A stretch of 64,000 nt of DNA, from assembly GCF_026340255.1 (NCBI RefSeq), contig NZ_JAPEPJ010000001.1:4901975-4965974 (forward strand), read 5' to 3'. Source of the stretch: Streptomyces sp. NBC_01408. GTDB lineage: Bacteria; Actinomycetota; Actinomycetes; Streptomycetales; Streptomycetaceae. Of the stretch, positions 24,051-33,146 are shown piece by piece; the stretch's first letter is position 1; each line of letters opens with the position of its first letter. Under the pieces are notes generated by a model. That model was not told the DNA's origin. It was given only the letters and a program-made list of their open reading frames with translations, and ran no database searches. A program made the translations under genes and the position numbers.

Positions 24051-25784
24051 TCAGGCGATCTCGTGGCGGAAGTCGGCGGGCCCCGGCCGCTCGTGGCCCA
24101 GCAGCATGATCAACAGCGGCGCCTCGCCGGTGTCCGTGAGACCCAACTCCTCCATGTACGAGATGTTGTCGAAGCCGAGCGCCACGCCCGCGCCGAGCCC
24201 GTGGGCCGCGGCGGTGGTGTAGAAGGTCTGCGCGACGGCGCCGACGGTCGCGTTCACCAGGCGGTAGCCGCGGTCGCCCACCGCGTCGAGCACCGCGGTG
24301 GTCCGTACGGTCGGCACGACCACCACGCCCGCCTGCTCCAGGTTGTAGTTGGAGAGGAAGTAGTTGCGCTGGAGGAACGGGCCGGGCGGTCCGGGAACCA
24401 CCAGGCGCAGGGCGTGGGCCGCCGGATCGTAGGCGTACGTACCCGGGACGACGCCCTCCACGTGGTTGACGAAGGCGTACAGGGCGGTCAGCCGGGGCCC
24501 GCCCGGGCGCTCCGCCTCGCTGCCGACCGACGCGGCGGCGCAGTCGGCCAGGGCCGCGGCCAGTTGTTCCGCCGTCACCGCACGGCTCGCGTCGAAGCGG
24601 CCGAAGCTGCTGCGCCGGGCGCGCAGCGCCCCGTCCACCCCGAGCGGGGCGGCGGCGGGCGGGGGCAGCGGCACCGGGTCGCCGCCGCGCGGCGGGAACG
24701 CGGCGGCCGCGTCGAGCGCGCCGGGGGCCGGCCGGTCGGCGGCGCGGCCCAGGGTGGCCTCGTGGATGCGCTCCAGGGTCTCGAACTCCAGGACGGCGCG
24801 GGAGCGTTCGCAGTCCCGCCGGAGCACGGCGGGGCCACGCCCCGGGGCGCCCTCGGAGGTGCCGGTCCCCGGCTCGGGCTCGGCCGGGCCGTGCCCATGC
24901 CCGTTCCCGTTCCTGTCCCCGTTCTTGGGCACGCGCTCGACGGTGCCGCGCCCGGCCGGGCCGGACCTCCGCTCGCCCTCGGCGCGGCCCGACCCCGGGG
25001 TGCGCCCGGTACGCGCGGACTCCTCGGCTCCGCCCGCCCACTCCAGCGGGACGACCGCGAAGATCCCCTCCTCCCGCGGCGCCACGCCCAGCAGCCGCGC
25101 CAGCCGCTCCTCGTCGAACCAGAGCGCCGGCGCGACGCGCAGCCCCCGCGCCGCCGCCCAAAGCCGCCAGGTCTGGAGCAGCGCGCCGACGTCCATGCTC
25201 ACGGCGTGGAAGGAGAAGCTGTTGTACTTGAAGGAGTTCTGCCAGTACTTGACGCCCAGGACCAGGTACTGGGTACAGCCCGCGGCGGCTGCCGCACCCT
25301 CCGCACCCTCCGCGCCCAGAGCCTGTCGTACCTCTCCGGTGACATCGCCCGTCAGCAGCCTCCGTACGCCGTGCTGGTGCGGCGCGTAGTGGTACAGCCC
25401 GGGGGCGAGGGGGCCGCCCGCGCCCGCCGCCCAGTAGACGCTGACCGGGTAGAGCCCGCCGCCCGAGGCGGTGCCCCGCGACCAGTTGGCCTGCGTGTAG
25501 TGGGGGAGGGCGGCCAGGTCCGTGTTGGCCTGGACGCCCAGCCGGCGGCCGGTCAGCCCGTAGGAGTCCTGGAGCATCCCGGAGAGCAGCGGCAGAGTGA
25601 ACGCCGGCCCGGCACCGGCCCCCGTGGCGGTGACGGCGGGCTCCGGTAGCGGCAGGGTCTCCGCGCCGGGATAGAACTTCGCCTTCCGCGGGCGGTCCAC
25701 CCAGTCGGGCACGAAATCGACCGGCTCCATCGGTATCCGGCCTCGGTGCAAGATGGCGTCGGCGTAGTCATGGGCGTAGCCCAC
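24051..25784 (-). CDS. Azoline dehydrogenase with two SagB/nitroreductase-like domains
   Basis: 577 aa from GTG 25784, ribosome site AGGAGG. FMN-dependent McbC/SagB-type dehydrogenases oxidise azolines to azoles. The first domain (about 50-265) has S-F-K-Y-N-S-F, containing the Lys-Tyr pair used in catalysis, with D-V-G-A-L-L-Q. A Gly/Pro-rich linker (about 270-320) joins a second domain (about 385-577) with F-G-R-F-D near its start and Y-R-L-V-N-A-T-V-G-A-V-A-Q but no visible Lys-Tyr. One active and one structural half is a reasonable reading. Second-last before the dehydratase in the operon. Confidence 0.9.
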   Translation of the reverse strand: MGYAHDYADAILHRGRIPMEPVDFVPDWVDRPRKAKFYPGAETLPLPEPAVTATGAGAGPAFTLPLLSGMLQDSYGLTGRRLGVQANTDLAALPHYTQANWSRGTASGGGLYPVSVYWAAGAGGPLAPGLYHYAPHQHGVRRLLTGDVTGEVRQALGAEGAEGAAAAAGCTQYLVLGVKYWQNSFKYNSFSFHAVSMDVGALLQTWRLWAAARGLRVAPALWFDEERLARLLGVAPREEGIFAVVPLEWAGGAEESARTGRTPGSGRAEGERRSGPAGRGTVERVPKNGDRNGNGHGHGPAEPEPGTGTSEGAPGRGPAVLRRDCERSRAVLEFETLERIHEATLGRAADRPAPGALDAAAAFPPRGGDPVPLPPPAAAPLGVDGALRARRSSFGRFDASRAVTAEQLAAALADCAAASVGSEAERPGGPRLTALYAFVNHVEGVVPGTYAYDPAAHALRLVVPGPPGPFLQRNYFLSNYNLEQAGVVVVPTVRTTAVLDAVGDRGYRLVNATVGAVAQTFYTTAAAHGLGAGVALGFDNISYMEELGLTDTGEAPLLIMLLGHERPGPADFRHEIA

Positions 25785-25813
25785 GTGGTCCTCCTACGGT
25801 CGGTCGAGGGCGG

Positions 25814-27757
25814 TCAGGGGAAGGGGTGGGGCGCCGGGTTGAGGTCGCGGGGCTCCAGGTCGCGCTCGCGCAGACCCGCCGCACGCAGCGCCGTACGCAG
25901 CCGCGGCATGCCCAGCGCGCGCTGGCGCGACCACCCGAAGTCGATGGGGAGCAGCCCGGGCACCAGCACGCTCACGGTGTGCAGCCCCAGGGCGCGCTGC
26001 TCGGGCAGGGTCTGGTCGACCACCACCACGTCGAAGCCCTCGGCGGCGACGGCGGACACGCACCGCTCCAGGTCGTCGAGCACGTCGTCCGAGGAGGCGG
26101 AGCCCCACCCGTCGGGCCACCGCAGCGCGTCGAGCGGCCGCGGCGCCGCACCGGCGGCTCCGGGCGGGGGGCGCAGCAGGAAGTCCGCGTGCCGGCCCAT
26201 CTCCGGGACCCCGTACACCAGCGGATGGTCGTGCAGCGCGGTGACCAGGTCGAAGTCCTCGGCCATCGCACGCAGCCGGGCCTCCTCCCGTTCGGTGCGG
26301 CCCGGGAGGTTGACGGCGTCCGTCGCGATCTCGCACAGGGCCGAGTCCAGCGCCGACTCCGGGTCGAGACCCGCGCCCGCACCGAAGCACATGCGGCCCG
26401 GGCCGCCGTCGAACCGCTCGGCGACGGCGGTGACCACCGGGATCGGGAAGGTGATCCGCGTGTCGAAGAAGCGGGCCCGGTAGCCGTACAGGGCGAGCCG
26501 GTCCACCATCGCCCGGGTCGAGACCCGGGAACTGGTGGCCGGATCGATCTCGGGCAGCGGCTGCTGCCCGTACCAGGTCAGCAGGAAGGCGTCCCGTTCG
26601 ACGACCTCCATCAGCCCGAAGTACGCCGCCTCGGCCAGACTCCCGCCCGAGGCACAGCCGTTGGAGCTCTCCTGCACGAACCGGTTCTCCAGCCCCGGCG
26701 CGTGGTAGTAGGTGAGGACCTCGGGAACCAGCCGCGGAGTCCGGTCGCGCAGCGACCAGCCCCACACCCACGGGATCTCCCGGCCGGGGTCGAAGGGCCG
26801 CACCCGCGGGTTGTCCCGGTAGAACTCCTCGCTGTACAGCCCGACTTCGCGGGGATCGACCGCTTCGTCGCCGAACCGCTCCAGCGATCCGGTGACGCTG
26901 GTGGTCCGGGCCCGGGCCCGCATGCCGGCGTACCGCTCCAGTCCCTCCAGGACGCCCACGCGCGCGCTGTGGTCGAAGGAGTTGGTGTGGCCGCCCCAGA
27001 ACGTCTCGCGCAGGTACTCGCCCGCACGCATCGAGAAGCACCCGATGGTCGCGGAGGTGGACGTGGAGGAGACGTCCTGGACGACCGACGGCCCCAGGGC
27101 GCCGGCCAGCGGGTTGGCGTAGGCCGCGATCTCGATGCCGTACGACCCGATCGGCCGGGTACGGAACACCCCCGGCCGGTACTTGGGCGAGGGCAGCAGT
27201 TCGAGCGGCCCGGCGGTGTCCGCGTACGGGGCTCCGCACTGCGGGCACTCCGGGTCGGGGACCAGCGGGTACCGCCGGACCGTGCCGCCGCGCAGGTCGA
27301 GCAGCCGCACCTCGGGGTACGGCCCGGCCGCCGGGGGCCGGGCATGGACGGCGGTGACCAGCGCGGCCAGGGCGTCCGCGGCGAAGGCGTGGGCGTACGG
27401 CCACTCGCCCGCGGCCCGGGTCGGCCCGCCCAGCTCCAGCGCGTCCCGCAGCGCGACGGACCGTACGGCCTGCCAGCGCCGCCGAAGGCAGCGCGCGCAC
27501 CCCGGATCCCCGGCGGGGACGACCGGACCGACCACGGCCTGGTGGCCGTACAGGTGCACGGGCACGCCCGCCTCCGCCTCCTCCCCGGCCCCGGCCCCGC
27601 CGGACTCGGCGAAGGCGTCGCCCAGGCCGAGGACGGACAGGGCGACGCACGGTCCGCCGAGGGCGGCCAGCGAGCCCTCCAGCAGGGCGGCGAACCGCTC
27701 GGCCGCCGCGGCCCCGAGCCCGTCCGCACGGGCCACCGTGACCCGGCTACGCGTCAT
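25814..27757 (-). CDS. YcaO cyclodehydratase, copy 2 (azoline formation)
   Basis: 647 aa from ATG 27757. Same plan as copy 1: C-A-R-C and C-P-Q-C pairs in the N-terminal half, the YcaO ATP-binding domain, and an ending in P-A-P-H-P-F-P. Both share V-D-Q-T-x-P-E-Q-R and P-G-L-L-P-I-D-F-G-W-S-R-Q-R-A, but they differ strongly elsewhere, so they are old paralogues. The gene overlaps the ocin-ThiF gene by 11 bp. Two YcaO proteins may act on different residue types (Cys versus Ser/Thr) or form a hetero-complex. Confidence 0.92.
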   Translation of the reverse strand: MTRSRVTVARADGLGAAAAERFAALLEGSLAALGGPCVALSVLGLGDAFAESGGAGAGEEAEAGVPVHLYGHQAVVGPVVPAGDPGCARCLRRRWQAVRSVALRDALELGGPTRAAGEWPYAHAFAADALAALVTAVHARPPAAGPYPEVRLLDLRGGTVRRYPLVPDPECPQCGAPYADTAGPLELLPSPKYRPGVFRTRPIGSYGIEIAAYANPLAGALGPSVVQDVSSTSTSATIGCFSMRAGEYLRETFWGGHTNSFDHSARVGVLEGLERYAGMRARARTTSVTGSLERFGDEAVDPREVGLYSEEFYRDNPRVRPFDPGREIPWVWGWSLRDRTPRLVPEVLTYYHAPGLENRFVQESSNGCASGGSLAEAAYFGLMEVVERDAFLLTWYGQQPLPEIDPATSSRVSTRAMVDRLALYGYRARFFDTRITFPIPVVTAVAERFDGGPGRMCFGAGAGLDPESALDSALCEIATDAVNLPGRTEREEARLRAMAEDFDLVTALHDHPLVYGVPEMGRHADFLLRPPPGAAGAAPRPLDALRWPDGWGSASSDDVLDDLERCVSAVAAEGFDVVVVDQTLPEQRALGLHTVSVLVPGLLPIDFGWSRQRALGMPRLRTALRAAGLRERDLEPRDLNPAPHPFP

Positions 27758-30014
27758 CGCCCGGCTCCCCGACGGCCACGGTGAGGAGCACCCGGACGGT
27801 GTGGAAGCCCGCCGAGGCCAGGTCGGGGGAGCCCGTCGGGACCACATAGGCCTCGCGGCCCGCCGCGGCCAGCCGGCCCAGCACCTCGGCCCAGCCGGGA
27901 GCGGGCCGGTCCACCAGCGGTTCGCCCGCCCCGGACACCGCCAGCGCGCGGGCGTCCAGGTCCCGCAGCAGCGGGTCCCCGGTGTCCGCCGGGCCGCCGC
28001 CGCCCGCCTCGTCCTGCTCGTACTGCACCGCGCCGAGCAGCTCGCGCAGGGCCGCCACCGCAGCCGCCCGCCGGTCCACCTCGCTGCCCACCGCCCAGCG
28101 CTCCCCGGACCGGGCGAGCAGCACCTGTACGCCGCTGCGCGCGCCCTCGCCGAGGTCCAGCAGCTCGACCGGCACGCCCAGCCGGTCCGCCGAGCGCACG
28201 AGGAAGAGGAGCTCGGGATCGGCTCCCGCGTCCTCGGGATGCGGCAGCGGCACCGGGGCCGCCACCGCGCCCCGTACGGTCCGCGTGAGCGCGTTGTGCG
28301 CGAGCGCCGAGAGCAGACCCGCGGCGGCGGCGTCCGCCGGGGCCGGACCCGCGCCCGCTCCCGCCCGGGTGCGCTCGAAGAGCCCGTCGGCGTTGTGCGG
28401 ACCGAAGGGGCGGACGGCGCCCGCCGGGACCAGCACGGTCTCCTTCGTCATGAGGGAGACGGCCTGCTGGTGGACGGCGGCCTCGCCCGGCAGCCCGGAG
28501 GCCGTGGTCAGCGTACCCGCCGCCACCCGCTCCCCGGCGCCGGTCACGAGGGCGCCGGTCACGAGCGGGCGGGCCGGCACCACGTGCTCGGCGTACACGA
28601 GCGCCGCCGCGTCCAGGACGCGCATCCGGGCCCCGGCGACGTGGTGGACGTCGGAGGCGACGACGGAGCGCGCGCCCGTGTGACCGACGCCCAGCTCGAC
28701 CACGCCGAGCTTGAGCGGGATCTGCGTCAGCGGCTCGTCCGCGAAGCGGGTGAACACCCCGGCGTACGGGCGCACCAGCGCGGACCGGCGGTTCAACTCC
28801 TCGACCAGGGCGTCCGCTTCGCGGGCCGTGTCCAGGGTCGGCAGCCCGGGCGTGCCCGAGGTGCCCGCCGCCGTGAGGTCCACCGGAGCGGGCTCGGTCC
28901 CGCCCTCCGCGCAGAACGGGCAGCGGGGGTGCGGGAGCAGCGGCTCGGCGGTGACGTCGAGCGACTCCATGTCCTGCACGATCAGCCGGCCGGCCGTCTC
29001 GGCGGGCAGCGCGCCCGAGGTCGCGCGGAACACCTCGTAGCCGAGCAGGTTGCCGATCATCGCGGCCAGCGGCCGGCCCGGCACCGGGCCGGCGCTCCCC
29101 GGGCCGACCCCGAGGGCCAGCGCGCTCCACAGATCGGCGGCCGCGCCCGCGCCGCCCTGCGTGCCCGTACCCGTACCCGTGCCCGCTCCGGCCCCGCCGC
29201 GTTCCGTGCCGAGCCGCAGCGCCGCACAGGCCCAGCAGCCCGCCCCGCCGTGCGTCATCAGCGGGCCGATGACCGCGTCGGACCCGTAGGACCAGGCCGG
29301 GAGCAGGGTGCGGCCCTCGGGTATCCCGGCGCGCAGCAGCGGCAGCACCACTGCGGGGGCGCCGCGTCCACCGGTGACCACGACCGTGCTGTAGTCGGCG
29401 AGTTCGGCCCATCCCAGGGCGCCCTCCGCGCCGCCCGCCAGGGTGCGCACCTCCACCGGGGCGCCGTCGGCCACCGCCTCCGCGACGTCGGCGTCGAGGG
29501 CGGTGCGGTCCAGTCCCGCCACGACACCGATGACCGCGCAGCCGTTGCGCACCAGGCTCGTGGCGCACCAGCGCGCCACGGCGTCGTCGCCGAGTACGGC
29601 GACCCGGGAGGACCGGAAGCGCTGGAAGCGGGCCTCGGCCGCGTCCGCGTAGTGGTCGACGTAGGCGATCTGCGGGGCGAACCGGCGGGCCACGTCAGGC
29701 GGGAGCGCCGTGCCCGGCTCGGCCTCCGCCGGAGCGGCGGAGCGGGCGAAGTCCCGTTCGTACAGCGTTCTGACGAGTTCGCCGACCATCGCCCGCTGCG
29801 CGTCGCCCAGTCCCCGGCAGAGCTGCTCGACCGTGTGCTCGCCGGTCAGGTGCGGGACGATCAGGGTGGCGAAACGATACGCCGCCTTGGCGGTGAGGCG
29901 GAACCCGCCGTCGGAGTTGTGGAAGAGCACGCCGTCGGGCGTCTCGGTGAAGAGCACGTCCCGGCGGATCCGGGGCCGGGTCGTCGCGACGGACGTGTAG
30001 CTGGCTTGGGACAT
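27747..30014 (-). CDS. TOMM leader-peptide-binding protein (ocin-ThiF / E1-like)
   Basis: 755 aa. The N-terminal winged-helix RRE is at about 20-90 (D-G-V-L-F-H-N-S-D-G-G-F-R-L ... L-Y-E-R-D-F). An E1/ThiF-like Rossmann region follows (V-A-V-L-G-D-D-A-V-A-R-W at about 140), with C-W-A-C and C-P-F-C pairs that probably bind zinc. Ocin-ThiF proteins bind the leader and present the core to the YcaO enzymes. First gene of the biosynthetic operon; the 106-bp gap before it contains the repeat that ends the regulator gene. Confidence 0.9.
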   Translation of the reverse strand: MSQASYTSVATTRPRIRRDVLFTETPDGVLFHNSDGGFRLTAKAAYRFATLIVPHLTGEHTVEQLCRGLGDAQRAMVGELVRTLYERDFARSAAPAEAEPGTALPPDVARRFAPQIAYVDHYADAAEARFQRFRSSRVAVLGDDAVARWCATSLVRNGCAVIGVVAGLDRTALDADVAEAVADGAPVEVRTLAGGAEGALGWAELADYSTVVVTGGRGAPAVVLPLLRAGIPEGRTLLPAWSYGSDAVIGPLMTHGGAGCWACAALRLGTERGGAGAGTGTGTGTQGGAGAAADLWSALALGVGPGSAGPVPGRPLAAMIGNLLGYEVFRATSGALPAETAGRLIVQDMESLDVTAEPLLPHPRCPFCAEGGTEPAPVDLTAAGTSGTPGLPTLDTAREADALVEELNRRSALVRPYAGVFTRFADEPLTQIPLKLGVVELGVGHTGARSVVASDVHHVAGARMRVLDAAALVYAEHVVPARPLVTGALVTGAGERVAAGTLTTASGLPGEAAVHQQAVSLMTKETVLVPAGAVRPFGPHNADGLFERTRAGAGAGPAPADAAAAGLLSALAHNALTRTVRGAVAAPVPLPHPEDAGADPELLFLVRSADRLGVPVELLDLGEGARSGVQVLLARSGERWAVGSEVDRRAAAVAALRELLGAVQYEQDEAGGGGPADTGDPLLRDLDARALAVSGAGEPLVDRPAPGWAEVLGRLAAAGREAYVVPTGSPDLASAGFHTVRVLLTVAVGEPGDDA

Positions 30015-30072
30015 GGGACACCCCTGGGTGCGGTCTGGGCGGGATGGAGCGGGAGAGGTGTGGTGCGGGTGC

Positions 30073-30123
30073 AGGGGGTGTCCGGTGGATCATGGCCGGG
30101 CCCGGCCCGCCGGACACCCCCTA
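30073..30123. terminator. Palindromic terminator element; repeat copy B
   Basis: On the minus strand it begins TAGGGGGTGTCCGG and ends CCGGACACCCCCT, around a GGCCGGGCCCGGCC core. The outer arms are identical to copy A at 9856-9913. Its TAG is the stop codon of the SARP gene. Being followed by the ocin-ThiF gene in the same direction, it may separate regulator and operon transcripts. Confidence 0.8.
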
Positions 30124-31908
30124 GCGCTGTGCGGCGGCCGCCGCGGTCTCAAGGCGTCCGCCGGAGAACCAACGCGCGTAGACGCGGAGGAAATCGTGCA
30201 TGCGGTAAGGAGTCGCGGGCGGCCCGTCCTCCAGCAGCCCGGCGTCCACGAGCTGTTCGAGGACGTCGGCGCCGCCGGCCTCCGTGAGGGGAGCCGGCGG
30301 GTCGAGCGCGCCCAGCCGGAGGAAGGCCGCCCGCGCATCCGGGCCGAGCGCGTCCAGTGCCTGCCCGAAGACCTCCGGTACGGAGAGCCGCGGATCCTCG
30401 GCGAGGGCCAGCCGGGCGGGCGGATCCTCCGCGAGCCAGGCCGCGCAGTCGGCGACGGACAGCCCCGGCCGGGTGAGCAGCCGGCCCGCCGCGATGCGCA
30501 GCGCGAGCGGGAAGTGTCCGCAGACGCGGGCGAGCCGGGCCGCGGCCGGCGCCTCGGCCCCGATCCGCTCCTCGCCGACGAGCCCGGCGAGCAGTCCGTA
30601 CGCCTCGGCGGGTCGCAGTACGTCCAGCCGGTGCACCGTGCCGCCGTGGGTGGCGACGACGGCGGCGAGCCCGCGCCTGCTGGTCACGAGCACCGACGCG
30701 TCCCCCGTGGCGGGGAGCAGCGCGAGCACCTGGCCGGCGCCGGCCGCGTCGTCGAGGATCACCAGCCGTCGCCCGTCGCCGGGCCCGGGCAACTGCCGCC
30801 GGGCCTCCTCCGCGCTCACGGCCGTGCCGTCGGGCCGGGCCAGGGCAACGCTGAACACGCCGCCGGGAAAGGCCTCTTGGACCTCGTACGCGCACTGGTG
30901 GGCCAGCGCCGACTTGCCGATGCCGGGCGCACCGGAGACGAGGGTCAGCCGGGGTCCGCCGGTCGCGGCGAGCCGCGCGGCCAGGGCCGTACGGTCGGTC
31001 TCCCGGCCCGCGAAGCCGGGTACGGGGAGCAGCCGCGCAGCGTGCGGTTGCAGCCCGGAGGGCAGCGCGGGCAGCGCGGGCGCGGCGGGCAGCGCCGGGG
31101 CGGGCGGTGCCTGGACGGGTGGCACCTGGGAGGTCAGGGCCCGGGCGGGCGGTGCCCCCAGGTCCTCGGCCCGCAGGATCGCCAGCTCCAGGCGGCGCAG
31201 GCCGGCGCCCGGGTCCACGCCGAGTTCGTCGCGCAGCCGTTCCCGGACGGTCCGGTATTCGGCCAGGGCCTCGGCCTGCCGCCCGGTGCGGTAGAGGGCC
31301 TCGATGAGCTGCTCGGTGAAACGTTCGCGCACGGGATGCCGACGGGCGCTCTCGTACAGGTCGACCAGGACCTGATGGCAGTTCCCGGCGGCGAGTTCGA
31401 GATCGCAGACCCGCTCCAGCACGCGCAGACGCTCTTGTTCGAGGACCGCTACCGCATCGCGTTGGAGCATCCGCGAGGCCACGTTGGCCAGCGGAGCGCC
31501 GTGCCACAGCGACAGCGCCTCCCTGAGCCGGTACAACTCCTCCGGCCGCTCCGAGGCGAGGGCCCCGGCTTCCTTCGCCTGGGTGACCAGGGAGCGGAAC
31601 AGCACGAGGTCGAGGGTCGTGGTGTCGTTGTGCATGCGGTATCCGCCGGGCACGGCCTCAATGGTGGTCGCGGATATGCCGTACTTCGCGAATAACCGGC
31701 GCAGGCGGAGCACGCATGTCTGCAGTGCGGCGCGTGCGGTGGCGGGCGGCTCCTCGTCCCACACCGCGCGCAGCAGATAGTCGGTCGACACCATCCCACC
31801 GGGGTGAAGGAGAAGCGCGGCGAGAAGGCTGGTCGGCTTGGATGGTTTCAGAACTACGGTTTCAGGGCCGTGTGCAATGCTCAAGGGCCCCAAAAGCTGG
31901 AACCGCAT
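30121..31908 (-). CDS. AfsR-like SARP transcriptional regulator with NB-ARC domain
   Basis: 595 aa from ATG 31908, the start that places the OmpR-type DNA-binding domain at residue 1 (M-R-F-Q-L-L-G-P-L). The bacterial transcriptional activation domain follows (about 98-245), then an NB-ARC ATPase with Walker A S-G-A-P-G-I-G-K-S-A and V-I-L-D-D-A. It lacks the C-terminal TPRs of full AfsR. It is the probable pathway-specific activator of the RiPP cluster; the 11-bp-spaced heptamers at 14867 fit its class. Confidence 0.92.
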   Translation of the reverse strand: MRFQLLGPLSIAHGPETVVLKPSKPTSLLAALLLHPGGMVSTDYLLRAVWDEEPPATARAALQTCVLRLRRLFAKYGISATTIEAVPGGYRMHNDTTTLDLVLFRSLVTQAKEAGALASERPEELYRLREALSLWHGAPLANVASRMLQRDAVAVLEQERLRVLERVCDLELAAGNCHQVLVDLYESARRHPVRERFTEQLIEALYRTGRQAEALAEYRTVRERLRDELGVDPGAGLRRLELAILRAEDLGAPPARALTSQVPPVQAPPAPALPAAPALPALPSGLQPHAARLLPVPGFAGRETDRTALAARLAATGGPRLTLVSGAPGIGKSALAHQCAYEVQEAFPGGVFSVALARPDGTAVSAEEARRQLPGPGDGRRLVILDDAAGAGQVLALLPATGDASVLVTSRRGLAAVVATHGGTVHRLDVLRPAEAYGLLAGLVGEERIGAEAPAAARLARVCGHFPLALRIAAGRLLTRPGLSVADCAAWLAEDPPARLALAEDPRLSVPEVFGQALDALGPDARAAFLRLGALDPPAPLTEAGGADVLEQLVDAGLLEDGPPATPYRMHDFLRVYARWFSGGRLETAAAAAQR

Positions 31909-32374
31909 GACAGGTCCCCCGTGTCGGGTCACGTATTTCGCGATGCAGCATGGTGGGGGGCGCCGGCCGGTCGAGGTGTTATCCAGGCGTACTCCAGAAA
32001 AACTTCTGAAATAGTCCAGACCAAACCTATGGCCGTACTCCGCCCCTCGTTGGGCGATGATGGGAACCATACATAACGGATCTTGTGAAAGTCGAGTCGC
32101 GGACTGTCTTGTTTTCATCACCCCGTCAATAATGTTCACAGCTAAACGAATTGCGGGTGCGGGCGCCATCCAAGCACGGAGCGTTGATCGATTTAAGGTC
32201 TGTATCGCGCCACTGCGGTGGCCGGATCCCCGTGTGTACGGCGGAGGTTCGGCCGGGCGGGGCCGGGACCGGCCGGATCTCACGATCGGGTGAGGTCGGA
32301 ATCCCACCGGAATGCATTGCCGCCCAAGGGAGTTCGTACCGGAGCCATACCCGACCGTAGGCACTGGAGAGCTC
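31909..32374. other. Intergenic region between SARP and reductase genes
   Basis: 466 bp, noticeably more AT-rich than its surroundings (about 31980-32200), with no ORF I can support. It presumably holds the divergent promoters of the SARP gene and the reductase gene. I see no TGTCAGC-type heptamer in it. Confidence 0.6.
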
Positions 32375-33037
32375 ATGAAGATCGGCATCATCGGCGCGGG
32401 CAACATCGGCGGCAATCTCACCCGTCGGCTCACGGCCCTGGGGCACGAGGTGTCCGTGGCCAACTCGCGCGGGCCGCAGACCCTGTCCGCCCTCGCCGAG
32501 GAGACCGGCGCGACCCCCGTCACCGTCGGCGAGGCGGCGCGCGGCGCCGAGGTCGTCGTCGTCACCGTCCCCCTGAAGAACGTGCCGGACCTGCCGCCGG
32601 GCCTGTTCGGCGAAGCCGCCGAGGGCTTCGCCCTCATCGACACCGGCAACTACTACCCGCAGCAGCGCGACGGCAGGATCGCCGGCATCGAGGACGAGGG
32701 CCTGACCGAGAGCCGCTGGACCGAACGGCAGCTCGGCCACCCGGTGATCAAGGCCTTCAACGGCACCTTCGCCCAGGACATCCTCGACCGGCACCGCCCG
32801 GCCGGCGCCCCCGACCGGATGGCGCTGCCCGTCGCGGGCGATGACGAGGCGGCCAAGAAGACCGTCCGCGCCCTCATCGACGAACTCGGCTTCGACACCG
32901 TGGACTCCGGCGGTCTCGACGACTCGTGGCGCCAGCAGCCCGGCACCCCCGTCTACGGACTCCGCGAGGGTGCCGAGGCCGTCACCCGGGCCCTCGCCGA
33001 GGCCTCCCCGGTCCGCACGGAGGCCTTCCAGGGCTGA
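32375..33037 (+). CDS. NADP(H)/F420-type oxidoreductase, NAD(P)-binding domain protein
   Basis: 220 aa from ATG 32375 (ribosome site GGAGAG), chosen because the Rossmann motif G-I-I-G-A-G-N-I-G-G-N-L begins at residue 4. Downstream F-N-G-T-F and the small all-alpha C-terminal part match the F420-dependent NADP reductase-like family (FNO fold). It could move hydride between NADP and F420 or act on an unknown substrate. No partner gene is adjacent apart from the MFS gene 109 bp downstream. Confidence 0.85.
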   Translation: MKIGIIGAGNIGGNLTRRLTALGHEVSVANSRGPQTLSALAEETGATPVTVGEAARGAEVVVVTVPLKNVPDLPPGLFGEAAEGFALIDTGNYYPQQRDGRIAGIEDEGLTESRWTERQLGHPVIKAFNGTFAQDILDRHRPAGAPDRMALPVAGDDEAAKKTVRALIDELGFDTVDSGGLDDSWRQQPGTPVYGLREGAEAVTRALAEASPVRTEAFQG

Positions 33038-33146
33038 CGTCCGCGCACCGCTCCGGCCCCGCCCGGCCCGGGTCCTCGCGGCCTCGCGGAGCGGGCGGCG
33101 CCGGGCGGTGCCACCATGGTCACAGCGGCGCGAAGCAGGCGGTGGC

